From Desulfobacula sp. (GTDB lineage: Bacteria > Desulfobacterota > Desulfobacteria > Desulfobacterales > Desulfobacteraceae): DNA of 64,000 nucleotides. A model generated the notes under the pieces. It saw nothing but the letters and a program-made list of their open reading frames with translations, did not search any database and was not told where the DNA came from. The position numbers and the translations under genes are program-made. The stretch is from contig NZ_JAUWQB010000001.1 in NCBI RefSeq assembly GCF_030611305.1, forward strand, positions 1 to 64,000. The letters run 5' to 3'. Positions 16,433 through 23,977 of this stretch are shown in pieces (position 1 is the first letter of the stretch; every line of letters begins with the position of its first letter).

Positions 16433-16980
16433 ATGAAATCATTGATTGTTTATTCCAGTCAGTCTGAAAATACCAAAAAACTTGCAGATACAATTTACAA
16501 GAGTCTGGAAGGTGAAAAGGATATTTTTTCTGTTGATAAGGCGCCTTCTACCAAAGGATATGGCTTGATCTTGGTTGGGTTTTGGCTCATGGCTGGAAAA
16601 CCAGATCCAAAATCCAGTGAGTATCTGTCAAAACTGGGAAAGGATGACCGTTTGTTTCTCTTTGCCACCCATGGCTCCTGTCTTGACATTATCGTACCTC
16701 CAGTTTATGAAAGGATGACCGTTTGTTTCTCTTTGCCACCCATGGTGCAGCCGCAGGATCAGACCATGTCAAAAACGCAGTTACCCATGCCATTGGTCTT
16801 ACAAATGGATCAAATATTGCCTGTGTGTTTACCTGCCAGGGAGAGGTGAATCCAAAAGTGTTGGAAAAAGTGAAGAAAAAATCAGAGCCTCCTGTATGGA
16901 TTGGTGATGCAGCTCATGCTGTCGGCCACCCCAATGAAGCTGATTTATCTGCTTTAAAGAAAGTGATCACCCAATTATAA
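16433..16980 (+). pseudogene. Flavodoxin family gene broken by an internal 71-bp duplication
   Basis: The start (MKSLIVYSSQSENTKKLAD) is a normal flavodoxin phosphate-binding beginning with a GGAG upstream. The frame runs to LFLFATHG, then a 37-bp direct repeat (16638-16674 and 16709-16745, 71 bp offset) shifts the reading frame by two. The true continuation (FLFATHGAAAGSDHVKNAV and onwards to 16980) is open in another frame. Removing one repeat unit restores one continuous flavodoxin-domain protein of about 158 residues. As written it would give a chimeric product ending at 16849. Either a recent mutation, an assembly artefact or a phase-variable switch. Confidence 0.85.
16638..16745. repeat. 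37-bp direct repeat with 34-bp spacer inside the flavodoxin gene
   Basis: The sequences at 16638-16674 and 16709-16745 are identical over 37 bp, separated by 34 bp of unrelated sequence. The unit length, 71, is not a multiple of three. Recombination between the copies would remove 71 bp and restore the flavodoxin frame. Confidence 0.9.
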
Positions 16981-16987
16981 TGATGAA

Positions 16988-17030
16988 AAAGAAGCTGAAT
17001 AATTTGTTGCTTTTATTATTCAGCTTCTTT
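16988..17030. terminator. Bidirectional terminator hairpin
   Basis: AAAGAAGCTGAATAA (16988-17002) pairs perfectly with TTATTCAGCTTCTTT (17016-17030). T-rich flanks are present on both strands. It separates the plus-strand flavodoxin gene from the convergent minus-strand DUF5320 gene. Confidence 0.75.
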
Positions 17031-17050
17031 GTAAATGAGTTAAGTTTCAA

Positions 17051-17374
17051 TTATTCCCTGGATTCGGATAGATTCTTCAACTGGTTTTTAAGTGCTGCAA
17101 GTTCTGTTTCAAGCCTATCCACGCTATTCTGTAATGTATCCTGATTGCCGGAAGCCGTTATCGGAGCTGGAGCTGCCCCTGCCCATCGGCCACCACCCAT
17201 TCCCTGACCGGGTGCATCCTGATATCCTCTCTTGCCTCGCTGCCTGCCCATTCCCATGACATTTCCCCGGCCTGCAAATCCCTGGTCGGGATTACCAGCA
17301 CCTGTGCAGTTGCCTCTTCCTCTGCCTGTCATGGCACCTTCATTCATTGGTCCTCTTTGATTAAATCCTGGCAT
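17051..17374 (-). CDS. DUF5320-type Gly/Met-rich small protein
   Basis: A 107-residue protein with a low-complexity N-terminal half (MPGFNQRGPMNEGAMTGRGR and further G/M/R-rich repeats) and a short C-terminal coiled coil (about residues 78-104, DRLETELAALKNQLKNL). This layout is typical of DUF5320, often encoded with DUF134 regulators and NifX/NifB-like iron-sulfur proteins in anaerobes. The function is unknown. It starts behind AGGAGG and follows the DUF134 gene by 28 bp, almost certainly in one transcript from the promoter at 17795-17823. Confidence 0.8.
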   Translation of the reverse strand: MPGFNQRGPMNEGAMTGRGRGNCTGAGNPDQGFAGRGNVMGMGRQRGKRGYQDAPGQGMGGGRWAGAAPAPITASGNQDTLQNSVDRLETELAALKNQLKNLSESRE

Positions 17375-17402
17375 GATATTGCCTCCTTTTGTTTATGATA
17401 AA

Positions 17403-17762
17403 TCAATTTTTATTACCTCTGCCTCTCCTCCTGTTCCCTTTTCCGTGACCGTGTCGTCCATAACCCCGGCCATTTCCATGTAGCATATAACAGCCGCCTT
17501 CTATTTTGAGACGATATGCGTTTACAAGAGCTTTTGACAGGTTAAACCGACCAGCTTTCAGAATTCTTCCAAAGGTTTGTCGAGAGACGTTCATGATTTC
17601 TGCTGCCTGGCTCTGATCCAGTCCTTCAAAATCGATATGTCGGATGGCCTCAAACTCTTCAAGGGAGAGCGCTACTTCTCCTCTTTCTTCAACACCTACA
17701 GGCCTGAATTCTTTGATGATCGGGCGGGATCTGATACATCTTGGTCTCTTGGGTCTAGGCAT
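17403..17762 (-). CDS. DUF134 family helix-turn-helix protein
   Basis: A 119-residue putative DNA-binding protein. The N-terminus MPRPKRPRCI is the family hallmark. The sigma-70 region 4-like helix-turn-helix lies at about residues 35-75 (LSLEEFEAIRHIDFEGLDQ, then QAAEIMNVSRQTFGRIL). The tail is rich in Gly, His and Arg and could bind metal. DUF134 proteins are found with iron-sulfur and molybdenum cofactor related genes in anaerobes; the ligand is not established. Two inverted copies of a TCATTTGAC site bracket its own promoter, which suggests autoregulation. First gene of a two-gene operon with the DUF5320 gene. Confidence 0.88.
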   Translation of the reverse strand: MPRPKRPRCIRSRPIIKEFRPVGVEERGEVALSLEEFEAIRHIDFEGLDQSQAAEIMNVSRQTFGRILKAGRFNLSKALVNAYRLKIEGGCYMLHGNGRGYGRHGHGKGNRRRGRGNKN

Positions 17763-17779
17763 GGTGTCTCCTTAGTTTT

Positions 17780-17843
17780 GATCATTTGACTATAATAATA
17801 ATGCTGCTGCGGAAGTATGTCAAGTAGAATTATGGTCAAATGA
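17780..17843 (-). promoter_or_regulatory. Sigma-70 promoter bracketed by inverted TCATTTGAC sites
   Basis: On the minus strand TTGACA (17823-17818), a 17-bp spacer and TATTAT (17800-17795) form a near-consensus promoter for the DUF134 gene. TCATTTGAC at 17782-17790 and its inverse GTCAAATGA at 17835-17843 flank it on both sides. Such bracketing suggests a repressor dimer pair or loop, probably the DUF134 product itself. Confidence 0.6.
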
Positions 17844-17947
17844 CTAAAAAAATGCGATGAGAAATAATTTTATTCCTTACCGCATTTATTATCAGCGTTA
17901 TTAAAGCTTTGTTTGTATTCTCAGAGTTTTGCTTACAGGTTCTTTTT

Positions 17948-19495
17948 CTAGGATGGTCTTGCCACAAGCACCGGTATTTTGGATTTAAGAATAACACCGC
18001 TGGCAGTACTTCCCAGCACCATCTCCTCAAATTGTCCATGGCCGTGGGTTCCCATGATTATCAGATCAAAATTGTTATCCTGTGCCGTTTTGACGATTTC
18101 ATTAACCGGGTTGCCTGCTGTAACAATCGTTCGATTTTCTGAAAGCGGACAATGGGGCATTTGTTCAAGAACTTTTCGTGAAGTTATTTTCATTCTTTCG
18201 TGGATGAGCTTCTTTGCCGTTTCAATATTTTTTCGGTTAAATTCATCCCATTTCTTTTTATCAATTGAGTGTGACAGATTAATCCCTGTTCCGGAAGAGT
18301 ATTCATCCAGTACATCAGGAACAACATGAATGGCATGAACCTGGGCGTTATATTTATTTCCAATGCTGCAGGCATATTTAACAGCGTATCTGGCGGTTTC
18401 AGATAGATCTGTTGCAAAAAGTATCTTTTTTACATCAATTATCATGGAATCATTTTTTTCAAATTCAGGAACTTTTAATATTTCATCCTTTTCAAATTCA
18501 GCTGTTTCTTTCTCCTTTGCCCTGGGTGCGCCAAACATATAATTGACAAACTTTACATACCATGCCGCAGTCTGAATCTGGATGATATAGGCAAGGGCGA
18601 TCAAAAGTGCTATGGTCATTCCTTGTTTACCAAAGGCCGTCATAGCGATAGCAAGCGCAATGGATAAATCACGCATAACAACACCGAAAACCATTGCAAT
18701 GGCATCCTCTCTTGAAAAGAAAAGTCTGCCGACTATTGTTAATAAAATATATGAGATGAGATAAAAAACGGCTAATGGGACTAGGATAATGATGATATCG
18801 CCAGGATTGGCAATGATATGTTTTGCTTTGAGAGACATGGCAAGAAATGCAATTAAAACGACCCCAAGGGCAGAAAATGGAGGGAATTTAGGTTTGATTT
18901 TTTCATTCCATACTTTTTTACCATATTTTTTCATTCCTAAAGTCTGGGTTAAGAGGCCTACAAATAAAGGGAAAAATACAAATATCGCAATTTGTTTAAA
19001 CATATGAAGCATATTTACTTCTATGGTCGCACCCATAAACACTTTGGTAAAAATCGGAGCAGCAAGAGACCCGATCACAAGTCCGAATACAACCATTTTA
19101 ATGGCAGCTTCCTTATTGCCTTTGGCAAATCCGGTCCAGGAAATGGTCATTCCTGATGTCGGCAAAACACCTATTAAAAAAAGCCCAACTGCCCAAAGAG
19201 CAAATTTGGGTGCTTCACCGGATAAAAATATTTTTCCAATGGAAAAGACAAGCAGAGGAACAAATATGAAATTGATGATCTGGGTTACCAGTTGCAGTTT
19301 AAAGTCATGACCTTTAAAAATGGTTTTCACATTTAATGTCACCATCATGGGGTAGACCATGATAAATGTTACCGGAATAATGAATTGTTTTAAGGGTGCC
19401 GCGTTAAACAGATATCCATAGATTAATCCGAACATCATGGAGATTGGGATGGCCCAGACGAGATTCTTTTGTATGACTGACAAAAATTTGAGCAC
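17948..19495 (-). CDS. Bile acid:sodium symporter/ACR3-like transporter fused to a UspA domain
   Basis: A 515-residue fusion. Residues 1-335 hold about ten membrane helices of the BASS/ACR3 superfamily (VTFIMVYPMMVTLNVKTIF, LIGVLPTSGMTISWTG). Residues 360-513 are a cytoplasmic universal stress protein domain with the ATP-binding GTHGHGQ and GSTASGVIL motifs. The transporter could move an anion such as a 2-oxoacid, organic acid or arsenite; sequence does not settle it, and arsenic genes are absent. The Usp domain could gate transport by nucleotide. The start is a GTG with AAGGAA. It is the third gene of the operon after thioredoxin and a RACo-like protein. Confidence 0.83.
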   Translation of the reverse strand: MLKFLSVIQKNLVWAIPISMMFGLIYGYLFNAAPLKQFIIPVTFIMVYPMMVTLNVKTIFKGHDFKLQLVTQIINFIFVPLLVFSIGKIFLSGEAPKFALWAVGLFLIGVLPTSGMTISWTGFAKGNKEAAIKMVVFGLVIGSLAAPIFTKVFMGATIEVNMLHMFKQIAIFVFFPLFVGLLTQTLGMKKYGKKVWNEKIKPKFPPFSALGVVLIAFLAMSLKAKHIIANPGDIIIILVPLAVFYLISYILLTIVGRLFFSREDAIAMVFGVVMRDLSIALAIAMTAFGKQGMTIALLIALAYIIQIQTAAWYVKFVNYMFGAPRAKEKETAEFEKDEILKVPEFEKNDSMIIDVKKILFATDLSETARYAVKYACSIGNKYNAQVHAIHVVPDVLDEYSSGTGINLSHSIDKKKWDEFNRKNIETAKKLIHERMKITSRKVLEQMPHCPLSENRTIVTAGNPVNEIVKTAQDNNFDLIIMGTHGHGQFEEMVLGSTASGVILKSKIPVLVARPS

Positions 19496-19515
19496 TATAT
19501 CAATTCCTTTGTGTT

Positions 19516-21588
19516 TTAATCTGTGTGAACGCTTGGAAATAAATTTGCATCGGTATGGGGTAGAAACTGGGCTCTTGTGAACTCTTCCATAAAGGCATTA
19601 TTACTTGAAAAATCAAGATATGTCATTGTATTTGAAATCGCAATAGCCTGCTGTCGATAAGTATTGGAAAGCAATGCCATATAAGCACCGGCAATGGAAC
19701 TGTTTCCCATATATTTAAATTTTTCTCTTTCAATATCCGGGAGCAATCCTATGGTTATTGCCTTTTCGATATTTAGGTATTGGCCAAAACCGCCGGTGAT
19801 AATCATCTGGCTGATGGAAGAAAAATCCATTCCAACCTGATCAAGAAGGATGCTGAATCCTGCATAGATGGCAGCTTTGCTTAGAATCAAACTCTTAATG
19901 TCTGACTGGGTAAAAATAATATCTTCTTCTGAGTCAATATTGTCTGCATATTCAATAATAAATGCGGGTTCTTCATTGAAAAGGACAAATCGCGGGTGAT
20001 TTGTATCAATCTGAAATTTACCATCCTGACCAATGACTTTCTTTAAAAGCATTTCAGATAAAAGATCAATCATTCCTGATCCGCAAATTCCCCTTGCCGG
20101 CTTGTTTTCTACAGTCAAATAGTCAGGCTCAAACGTTTTCGAGTCTATAGTAATCTTTTCAATGGCACCGTCTTCTGCACGCATGCCCCATCTGATACCT
20201 CCTCCTTCAAAGGCAGGACCTGCGGAGCAGGCTGCCGTCATGAGAAATTCATTATTACCCAGGACAATTTCTCCATTTGTTCCAATATCAATAAAAAGGG
20301 TAAGATCTTCAAACTGATTGAACCCTGTATATAGTACACCCGACACAATATCCCCGCCAACATAGCTGGCAGGTCCGGGCATAACAAAAACACCGGCATA
20401 ATATGCTGCCTTTAATCCGATTTCCCCGGCTTTAATAATGGGGAATTCAGAAACTGTCGGGATATAGGGTTCTCTTCTAATATACTTTGCATTGATTCCC
20501 AGCAATAGATGGATCATGGTTGTATTGCCGGATATAACAATGCTCTCAATCTGTTTATGATCTGCATTAATTGAACTGATGGCCTGTTTTGTCAGATCAT
20601 TGATAGTAGAGATGGCCATCTTTTTTAATTTTTTTACACCATCTTTTTCAGAACAGACAATGCGATTGATGACATCGTCACCACATGCTGCCTGACGATT
20701 ATGACCTGATGCAGTACTCAGTATGGCACCATCAGACATATCCACAATGTAGACAACGATAGAGGTCGTTCCCAGATCCACAGCCATGCCGAATGATTTT
20801 TTTTGATCCTTGGCCGGGCTGACATCAACAATTTCCGAAGAGCATTTTTTCCATAGTAAGGAAGCAATAACCTTCCATTCATCATTCCTTACAGACTCTG
20901 TCAGCTGACGCATTACTCTGATATTGCTGCTCATTTTGGACGTATCATATCCAAATTTTTTAAGCTGTCGTTTCAGCCGGTCAAAATCACTGACAGTATC
21001 TTCCATGGTCGGCAAATCAAGCTGCAGGGGAACTTTTTCGACGATGGGTTCAATTTTTTCCACAAGGCCTGAAAGTTTTTTTGTGGCAGTCTCTCCCATT
21101 CCGGCCGCTTTTAATTTTTTTTCGATTGTCTCTTCAGGTATTTTGACTATGATATTTTCAAAAATTTTTGATTGACAGGCAAGGACATATCCCCTTTCAT
21201 TTTCTTTTTCACTTAAAAGGGATGTTTTTTCAGAGTCTGCCTTACCGGATTCTATGATCAGTTTGCATTTCCCACATGATCCCTTACCATTGCAGGAGGC
21301 ATTGATATAGATATCGGTTTTTTGAGAGGCTTCCAATAAATTTGTCCCCGGGGTAACGGCAACTTTTTTTCCCCCTGGTTGAAAAGTGACGATACATTCT
21401 TCTTTATCAGGAACGTCCTCTGAAGATTCAAAACCTTTTTTTGTAATAAAATGAATCGGGCAGGAGGGTCTGAACTTGCAATATATATCAGGATCACGGC
21501 ATTCCATACAATCTTCGCAAAAATAAATGTTATGTTTCATGCAGATATAACCGGTTTCTCGATCAGGATGATTGACACATTTACCCAT
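19516..21588 (-). CDS. RACo-like ASKHA protein with B-box-like zinc finger and 2Fe-2S domain
   Basis: A 690-residue protein with three parts. Residues 1-50 are a Cys/His-rich zinc finger (C4, H7, C16, H19, C24, C27, C30, C37, C43). Residues 65-145 are a 2Fe-2S ferredoxin domain (C99, C105, C108, C138). The ASKHA ATPase part runs from about 270 (MAVDLGTTSIVVYI) through LTLFIDIGTNGEIVL to IITGGFGQYLNIEKA. Relatives reactivate corrinoid proteins by ATP-driven reduction of cobalt. The zinc finger is an addition absent from the first RACo-like protein and may recruit a partner. It lies between thioredoxin (32 bp upstream) and the transporter-Usp gene (20 bp downstream). Confidence 0.87.
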   Translation of the reverse strand: MGKCVNHPDRETGYICMKHNIYFCEDCMECRDPDIYCKFRPSCPIHFITKKGFESSEDVPDKEECIVTFQPGGKKVAVTPGTNLLEASQKTDIYINASCNGKGSCGKCKLIIESGKADSEKTSLLSEKENERGYVLACQSKIFENIIVKIPEETIEKKLKAAGMGETATKKLSGLVEKIEPIVEKVPLQLDLPTMEDTVSDFDRLKRQLKKFGYDTSKMSSNIRVMRQLTESVRNDEWKVIASLLWKKCSSEIVDVSPAKDQKKSFGMAVDLGTTSIVVYIVDMSDGAILSTASGHNRQAACGDDVINRIVCSEKDGVKKLKKMAISTINDLTKQAISSINADHKQIESIVISGNTTMIHLLLGINAKYIRREPYIPTVSEFPIIKAGEIGLKAAYYAGVFVMPGPASYVGGDIVSGVLYTGFNQFEDLTLFIDIGTNGEIVLGNNEFLMTAACSAGPAFEGGGIRWGMRAEDGAIEKITIDSKTFEPDYLTVENKPARGICGSGMIDLLSEMLLKKVIGQDGKFQIDTNHPRFVLFNEEPAFIIEYADNIDSEEDIIFTQSDIKSLILSKAAIYAGFSILLDQVGMDFSSISQMIITGGFGQYLNIEKAITIGLLPDIEREKFKYMGNSSIAGAYMALLSNTYRQQAIAISNTMTYLDFSSNNAFMEEFTRAQFLPHTDANLFPSVHTD

Positions 21589-21620
21589 TTCAAACCTCCA
21601 TTTTTTTAATGATTCAATTT

Positions 21621-21920
21621 TTATAATGCGTCGTCCAGGCTCTTTACAATGGTGTTTTCGGATTGAAGACCAACGAACCGTTTAATCTCTTTGCCATCCT
21701 TAAAAAGGATTAAGGTAGGAATACTTTGGACCATATATTTTGTTGCTAAGGCTCTGTGTTCATCAATATTAATTTCAATAATAGATGCACGGTTCTGATA
21801 CGTGTTAATCAGCTTTTTGATGACAGGTTCCTGTGCCTTACAAGGAGCGCACCAGGTTGCATTAAAATCCATAAGTGTAACACCATTTTTTAAAGTTTCC
21901 TGGAATTGATCTATACCCAT
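21621..21920 (-). CDS. Thioredoxin
   Basis: A 99-residue thioredoxin fold. The redox site is WCAPC at about residues 23-27, and the cis-proline block is QSIPTLILFKDG. It lacks a signal peptide, so it is cytoplasmic. AGGAGG precedes the ATG. It is the first gene behind a sigma-54-type promoter (21992-21977) and is followed by the RACo-like and transporter-Usp genes, an uncommon partner set. It could hand electrons to the ferredoxin/zinc-finger protein or keep a partner thiol reduced. Confidence 0.92.
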   Translation of the reverse strand: MGIDQFQETLKNGVTLMDFNATWCAPCKAQEPVIKKLINTYQNRASIIEINIDEHRALATKYMVQSIPTLILFKDGKEIKRFVGLQSENTIVKSLDDAL

Positions 21921-21976
21921 TTTTAGTTAACCTCCATAGATGATTTGATAAAGTGGCGATTCTAAAAATTAGTATA

Positions 21977-21992
21977 GTCAAAAAGTATGCCA
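21977..21992 (-). promoter_or_regulatory. Candidate sigma-54 promoter of the thioredoxin-RACo operon
   Basis: On the minus strand TGGCATACTTTTTGAC has the -24 GG (21991-21990) and the -12 G at sigma-54 spacing (ten bases), with GA instead of GC. It matches the promoter of the first sigma-54 locus (2158-2173) at 13 of 16 positions. It would leave a leader of about 45 bases before the thioredoxin ATG at 21920. Confidence 0.55.
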
Positions 21993-22100
21993 TATATGTT
22001 TTTCCGGCAGTGTAATATGTTGTAATATATTGAAAATAAAGAACATAATAATAGAGAGCACCTGAATTTATTGTTTCTGGTGGTTTTGGTTAAAAAAAAA

Positions 22101-22146
22101 GGAACGTTACTTTATCGAAACGGTTTCGGTCTGTAACGTTTTTTTG
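22101..22146. promoter_or_regulatory. Paired AACGTTAC/GTAACGTT sites between divergent sigma-54 promoters
   Basis: AACGTTAC at 22103-22110 and GTAACGTT at 22133-22140 form an inverted repeat around an inner stem (22116-22121 with 22123-22128). T-runs adjoin on both strands, so it could be a bidirectional terminator. No gene reads into it from either side, however, and a third copy, the perfect palindrome GTAACGTTAC, lies at 22451-22460. Lying between the promoters at 21977 and 22194, it is well placed as a shared activator site for the product of 22508-23917. Confidence 0.5.
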
Positions 22147-22193
22147 ACAAAGACCATATCATATATAAGTTATATTCAATAGAAATATATAGA

Positions 22194-22209
22194 TGGCACA
22201 ACCCTTGCT
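22194..22209 (+). promoter_or_regulatory. Consensus sigma-54 promoter of the candidate selenoprotein gene
   Basis: TGGCACAACCCTTGCT matches the sigma-54 consensus completely: TGGCAC, five bases, TTGC, with GG (22195-22196) and GC (22207-22208) ten bases apart. It is the best such site in the window. Transcription would begin near 22220, about 40 bases before the ATG at 22259. Confidence 0.85.
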
Positions 22210-22258
22210 TTAATATACTTTGGTAATTATGTAATTAACCCGTAACCATGAGGTACAT

Positions 22259-22417
22259 ATGAAAGAAATGATTTATGTTTTTCTCTTCCTGGGAATTTAT
22301 ATCCTGGTACAAGTCTATATCCTGCCTAAAATGGGGATATCCACCTGAATGAGAGATGCCTGTCAGGTGACAGACAAGAAAAAAATTCAAAAAAAGATGC
22401 CTGAGGATAACTCATAG
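22259..22417 (+). CDS. Candidate 52-residue membrane selenoprotein (in-frame TGA as Sec)
   Basis: The frame from ATG 22259 encodes a single membrane helix (MIYVFLFLGIYILVQVYIL), then PKMGIST, a TGA at 22346-22348, and in the same frame MRDACQVTDKKKIQKKMPED, ending at TAG 22415-22417. If TGA is read as selenocysteine (U30), the product has a T-U-x4-C motif just after the membrane. A perfect 5-bp hairpin with an AGGU loop (22360-22373) follows, with its GGU 17 bases after the TGA; in E. coli fdhF the spacing is 18. A consensus sigma-54 promoter precedes the gene and the second sigma-54 activator follows it. A spacing of AGG upstream of the ATG is acceptable. The alternative is two tiny ORFs, 22259-22348 and 22349-22417. 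I do not recognise the family; redox function is inferred. Confidence 0.65.
22360..22373 (+). promoter_or_regulatory. Candidate bacterial SECIS hairpin
   Basis: CTGTC (22360-22364) pairs with GACAG (22369-22373) around the loop AGGT. Bacterial SECIS elements sit just downstream of the Sec codon inside the coding region and carry a G and U in the apical loop for SelB. Here the stem, loop and distance from TGA 22346-22348 all fit. Confidence 0.6.
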
Positions 22418-22450
22418 TGTTTAAAAATTTTCCTGGTATTGACTATAATA

Positions 22451-22460
22451 GTAACGTTAC
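22451..22460. promoter_or_regulatory. Palindrome GTAACGTTAC upstream of the second activator gene
   Basis: A perfect 10-bp palindrome 48 bp before the start of the sigma-54 activator at 22508. It has the same half-sites as the pair at 22103-22140. It may serve autoregulation by that activator. Confidence 0.45.
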
Positions 22461-22507
22461 CTATTCTTTGTGGTTAGGACAAAATGTGTTACACAAAAGG
22501 ATAAGAT

Positions 22508-23917
22508 ATGGAAACCCATCAATTATGGAATGTTAGTTTTTTAAACCAGATTCTTGATACGATGGCAGAAGGTCTTTTCACTCTGGATGACCAGGGCATA
22601 ATTACATCCTGGAACAAATCAATGGGAAAAATCACGGGCTATTCTGAACAGGAGGCTGTCGGCAATACCTGTAGTTTGATTGAATGCAGCCGGTGTTTCG
22701 GTAAAGAGTGCCCGGCCAATATTAATAAATGCGGTGTAATCAAGCATGGAAAAACAGAAGCTAAAGAATGTTTTATTAAGCATAAGGACGGACACAGTAT
22801 TGCCGTAATAAAAAACGCAAGGCTTGCCCGGGATGAAAATGATCAGATCTTGGGAATTGTTGAAACCATTACAGATCTGACCGAATTAAAAAAAATTAAA
22901 AAAACCGCTGAAGAGGCTCAAGGGAAACTTAAAAAAACTTACCGGCTTGGGAGTATTATCGGGAAAAGTGCTGTAATGCAGAATGTGTTTGATGCCATAC
23001 AGGCTGTAGCAAACAGTCGGGCCACAGTGCTGATCCAGGGTGAAAGCGGGACGGGAAAAGAACTGGTTGCCAAGGCCATTCATTATACAGGTGCCGGTTC
23101 CTCAAGCCCTTTGATTACGGTGAATTGTTCCGCCCTTTCTGAAACCTTGCTTGAAAGCGAACTATTCGGACATGTTAAAGGGGCCTTTACAGGGGCTCAC
23201 AAAGATCGAAAAGGCAGATTTGAGGAGGCGGACGGAGGGACTGTTTTTCTTGATGAAATTGGAGAATTGACCCCATATATGCAGATAAAACTGCTAAGAG
23301 TCCTACAGGAAAGAGAGATTGAAAGGGTAGGGGACTCAAAGAAAAGAAAGATAGATATCAGAATTATTGCCGCGACCCATAAAAACCTTTATGACTTGAC
23401 TCAGCAGGGTAATTTCAGAGAAGATCTGTTTTATCGATTAAAGGTTTTCCCCATTAATGTTCCATCCTTAAGAAAACGCCGTGAAGACATCCCAATACTT
23501 GTCAGACATTTTATTAAAAAAGGGAATAAAAGAGAGAATAAATCCATAGGAAAGGTTGATACACAAGGGATGAAACGATTGATGGAACATTCATGGCCCG
23601 GAAATATAAGGGAACTTGAAAATGCCATTGAACATGCATTTGTGATTTGTAATTCAAATCGGATTGAACTCAAAGATCTGCCTGTGGAGATCAGAGAAAA
23701 CCAGGGGCACATGAAAAGCATTCCTCCTATTACGAATCTGACCCAAACCAGATCATATAGTACAGATAAGGTTGCAAAGCTAACAAAATTGGATCTTGTA
23801 AAATTGCTCGAAGAGTGTAATTGGAATAAGGCAGAAGTGGGTCGACGAATTCAAAAAAGCCGAACCTCGGTGTGGAAATACATGAAAAAATGGGGCATCC
23901 CATTGCAAAAGCCCTAA
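22508..23917 (+). CDS. Sigma-54-dependent transcriptional activator with Cys-rich PAS domain
   Basis: A 469-residue enhancer-binding protein, paralogous to the product of 569-1972. The PAS domain (about 10-130) has six cysteines (C55, C60, C63, C68, C75, C88), sharing the spacing of the other protein with one more. The AAA+ domain has GESGTGKE at about 178, GAFTGA at about 225 and GGTVFLDE at about 243. The Fis-type helix-turn-helix lies in the last 35 residues. AAAAGGAT precedes the ATG. Likely targets are the divergent sigma-54-type promoters at 21977 and 22194, using the GTAACGTTAC-like sites. The cysteines suggest metal, iron-sulfur or redox sensing; this is inference. Confidence 0.93.
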   Translation: METHQLWNVSFLNQILDTMAEGLFTLDDQGIITSWNKSMGKITGYSEQEAVGNTCSLIECSRCFGKECPANINKCGVIKHGKTEAKECFIKHKDGHSIAVIKNARLARDENDQILGIVETITDLTELKKIKKTAEEAQGKLKKTYRLGSIIGKSAVMQNVFDAIQAVANSRATVLIQGESGTGKELVAKAIHYTGAGSSSPLITVNCSALSETLLESELFGHVKGAFTGAHKDRKGRFEEADGGTVFLDEIGELTPYMQIKLLRVLQEREIERVGDSKKRKIDIRIIAATHKNLYDLTQQGNFREDLFYRLKVFPINVPSLRKRREDIPILVRHFIKKGNKRENKSIGKVDTQGMKRLMEHSWPGNIRELENAIEHAFVICNSNRIELKDLPVEIRENQGHMKSIPPITNLTQTRSYSTDKVAKLTKLDLVKLLEECNWNKAEVGRRIQKSRTSVWKYMKKWGIPLQKP

Positions 23918-23930
23918 AATGAAAAAAGAG

Positions 23931-23966
23931 CAAAAGCCTTGATGGAAAGTTTTGGCAAGGCTTTTT
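23931..23966. terminator. Bidirectional terminator between the activator and livF
   Basis: AAAAGCCTTG (23932-23941) pairs with CAAGGCTTTT (23956-23965). It has A-rich and T-rich flanks, so it works on both strands. It ends the plus-strand activator transcript and the convergent minus-strand transporter operon. Confidence 0.8.
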
Positions 23967-23977
23967 ATCGGTTTGGT

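Noticed and set aside
22259-22417. Two separate tiny genes (22259-22348 and 22349-22417)
   Set aside because: The second has no good ribosome binding site and the hairpin with GGU loop at SECIS distance fits a single Sec-containing gene better. It stays an alternative.
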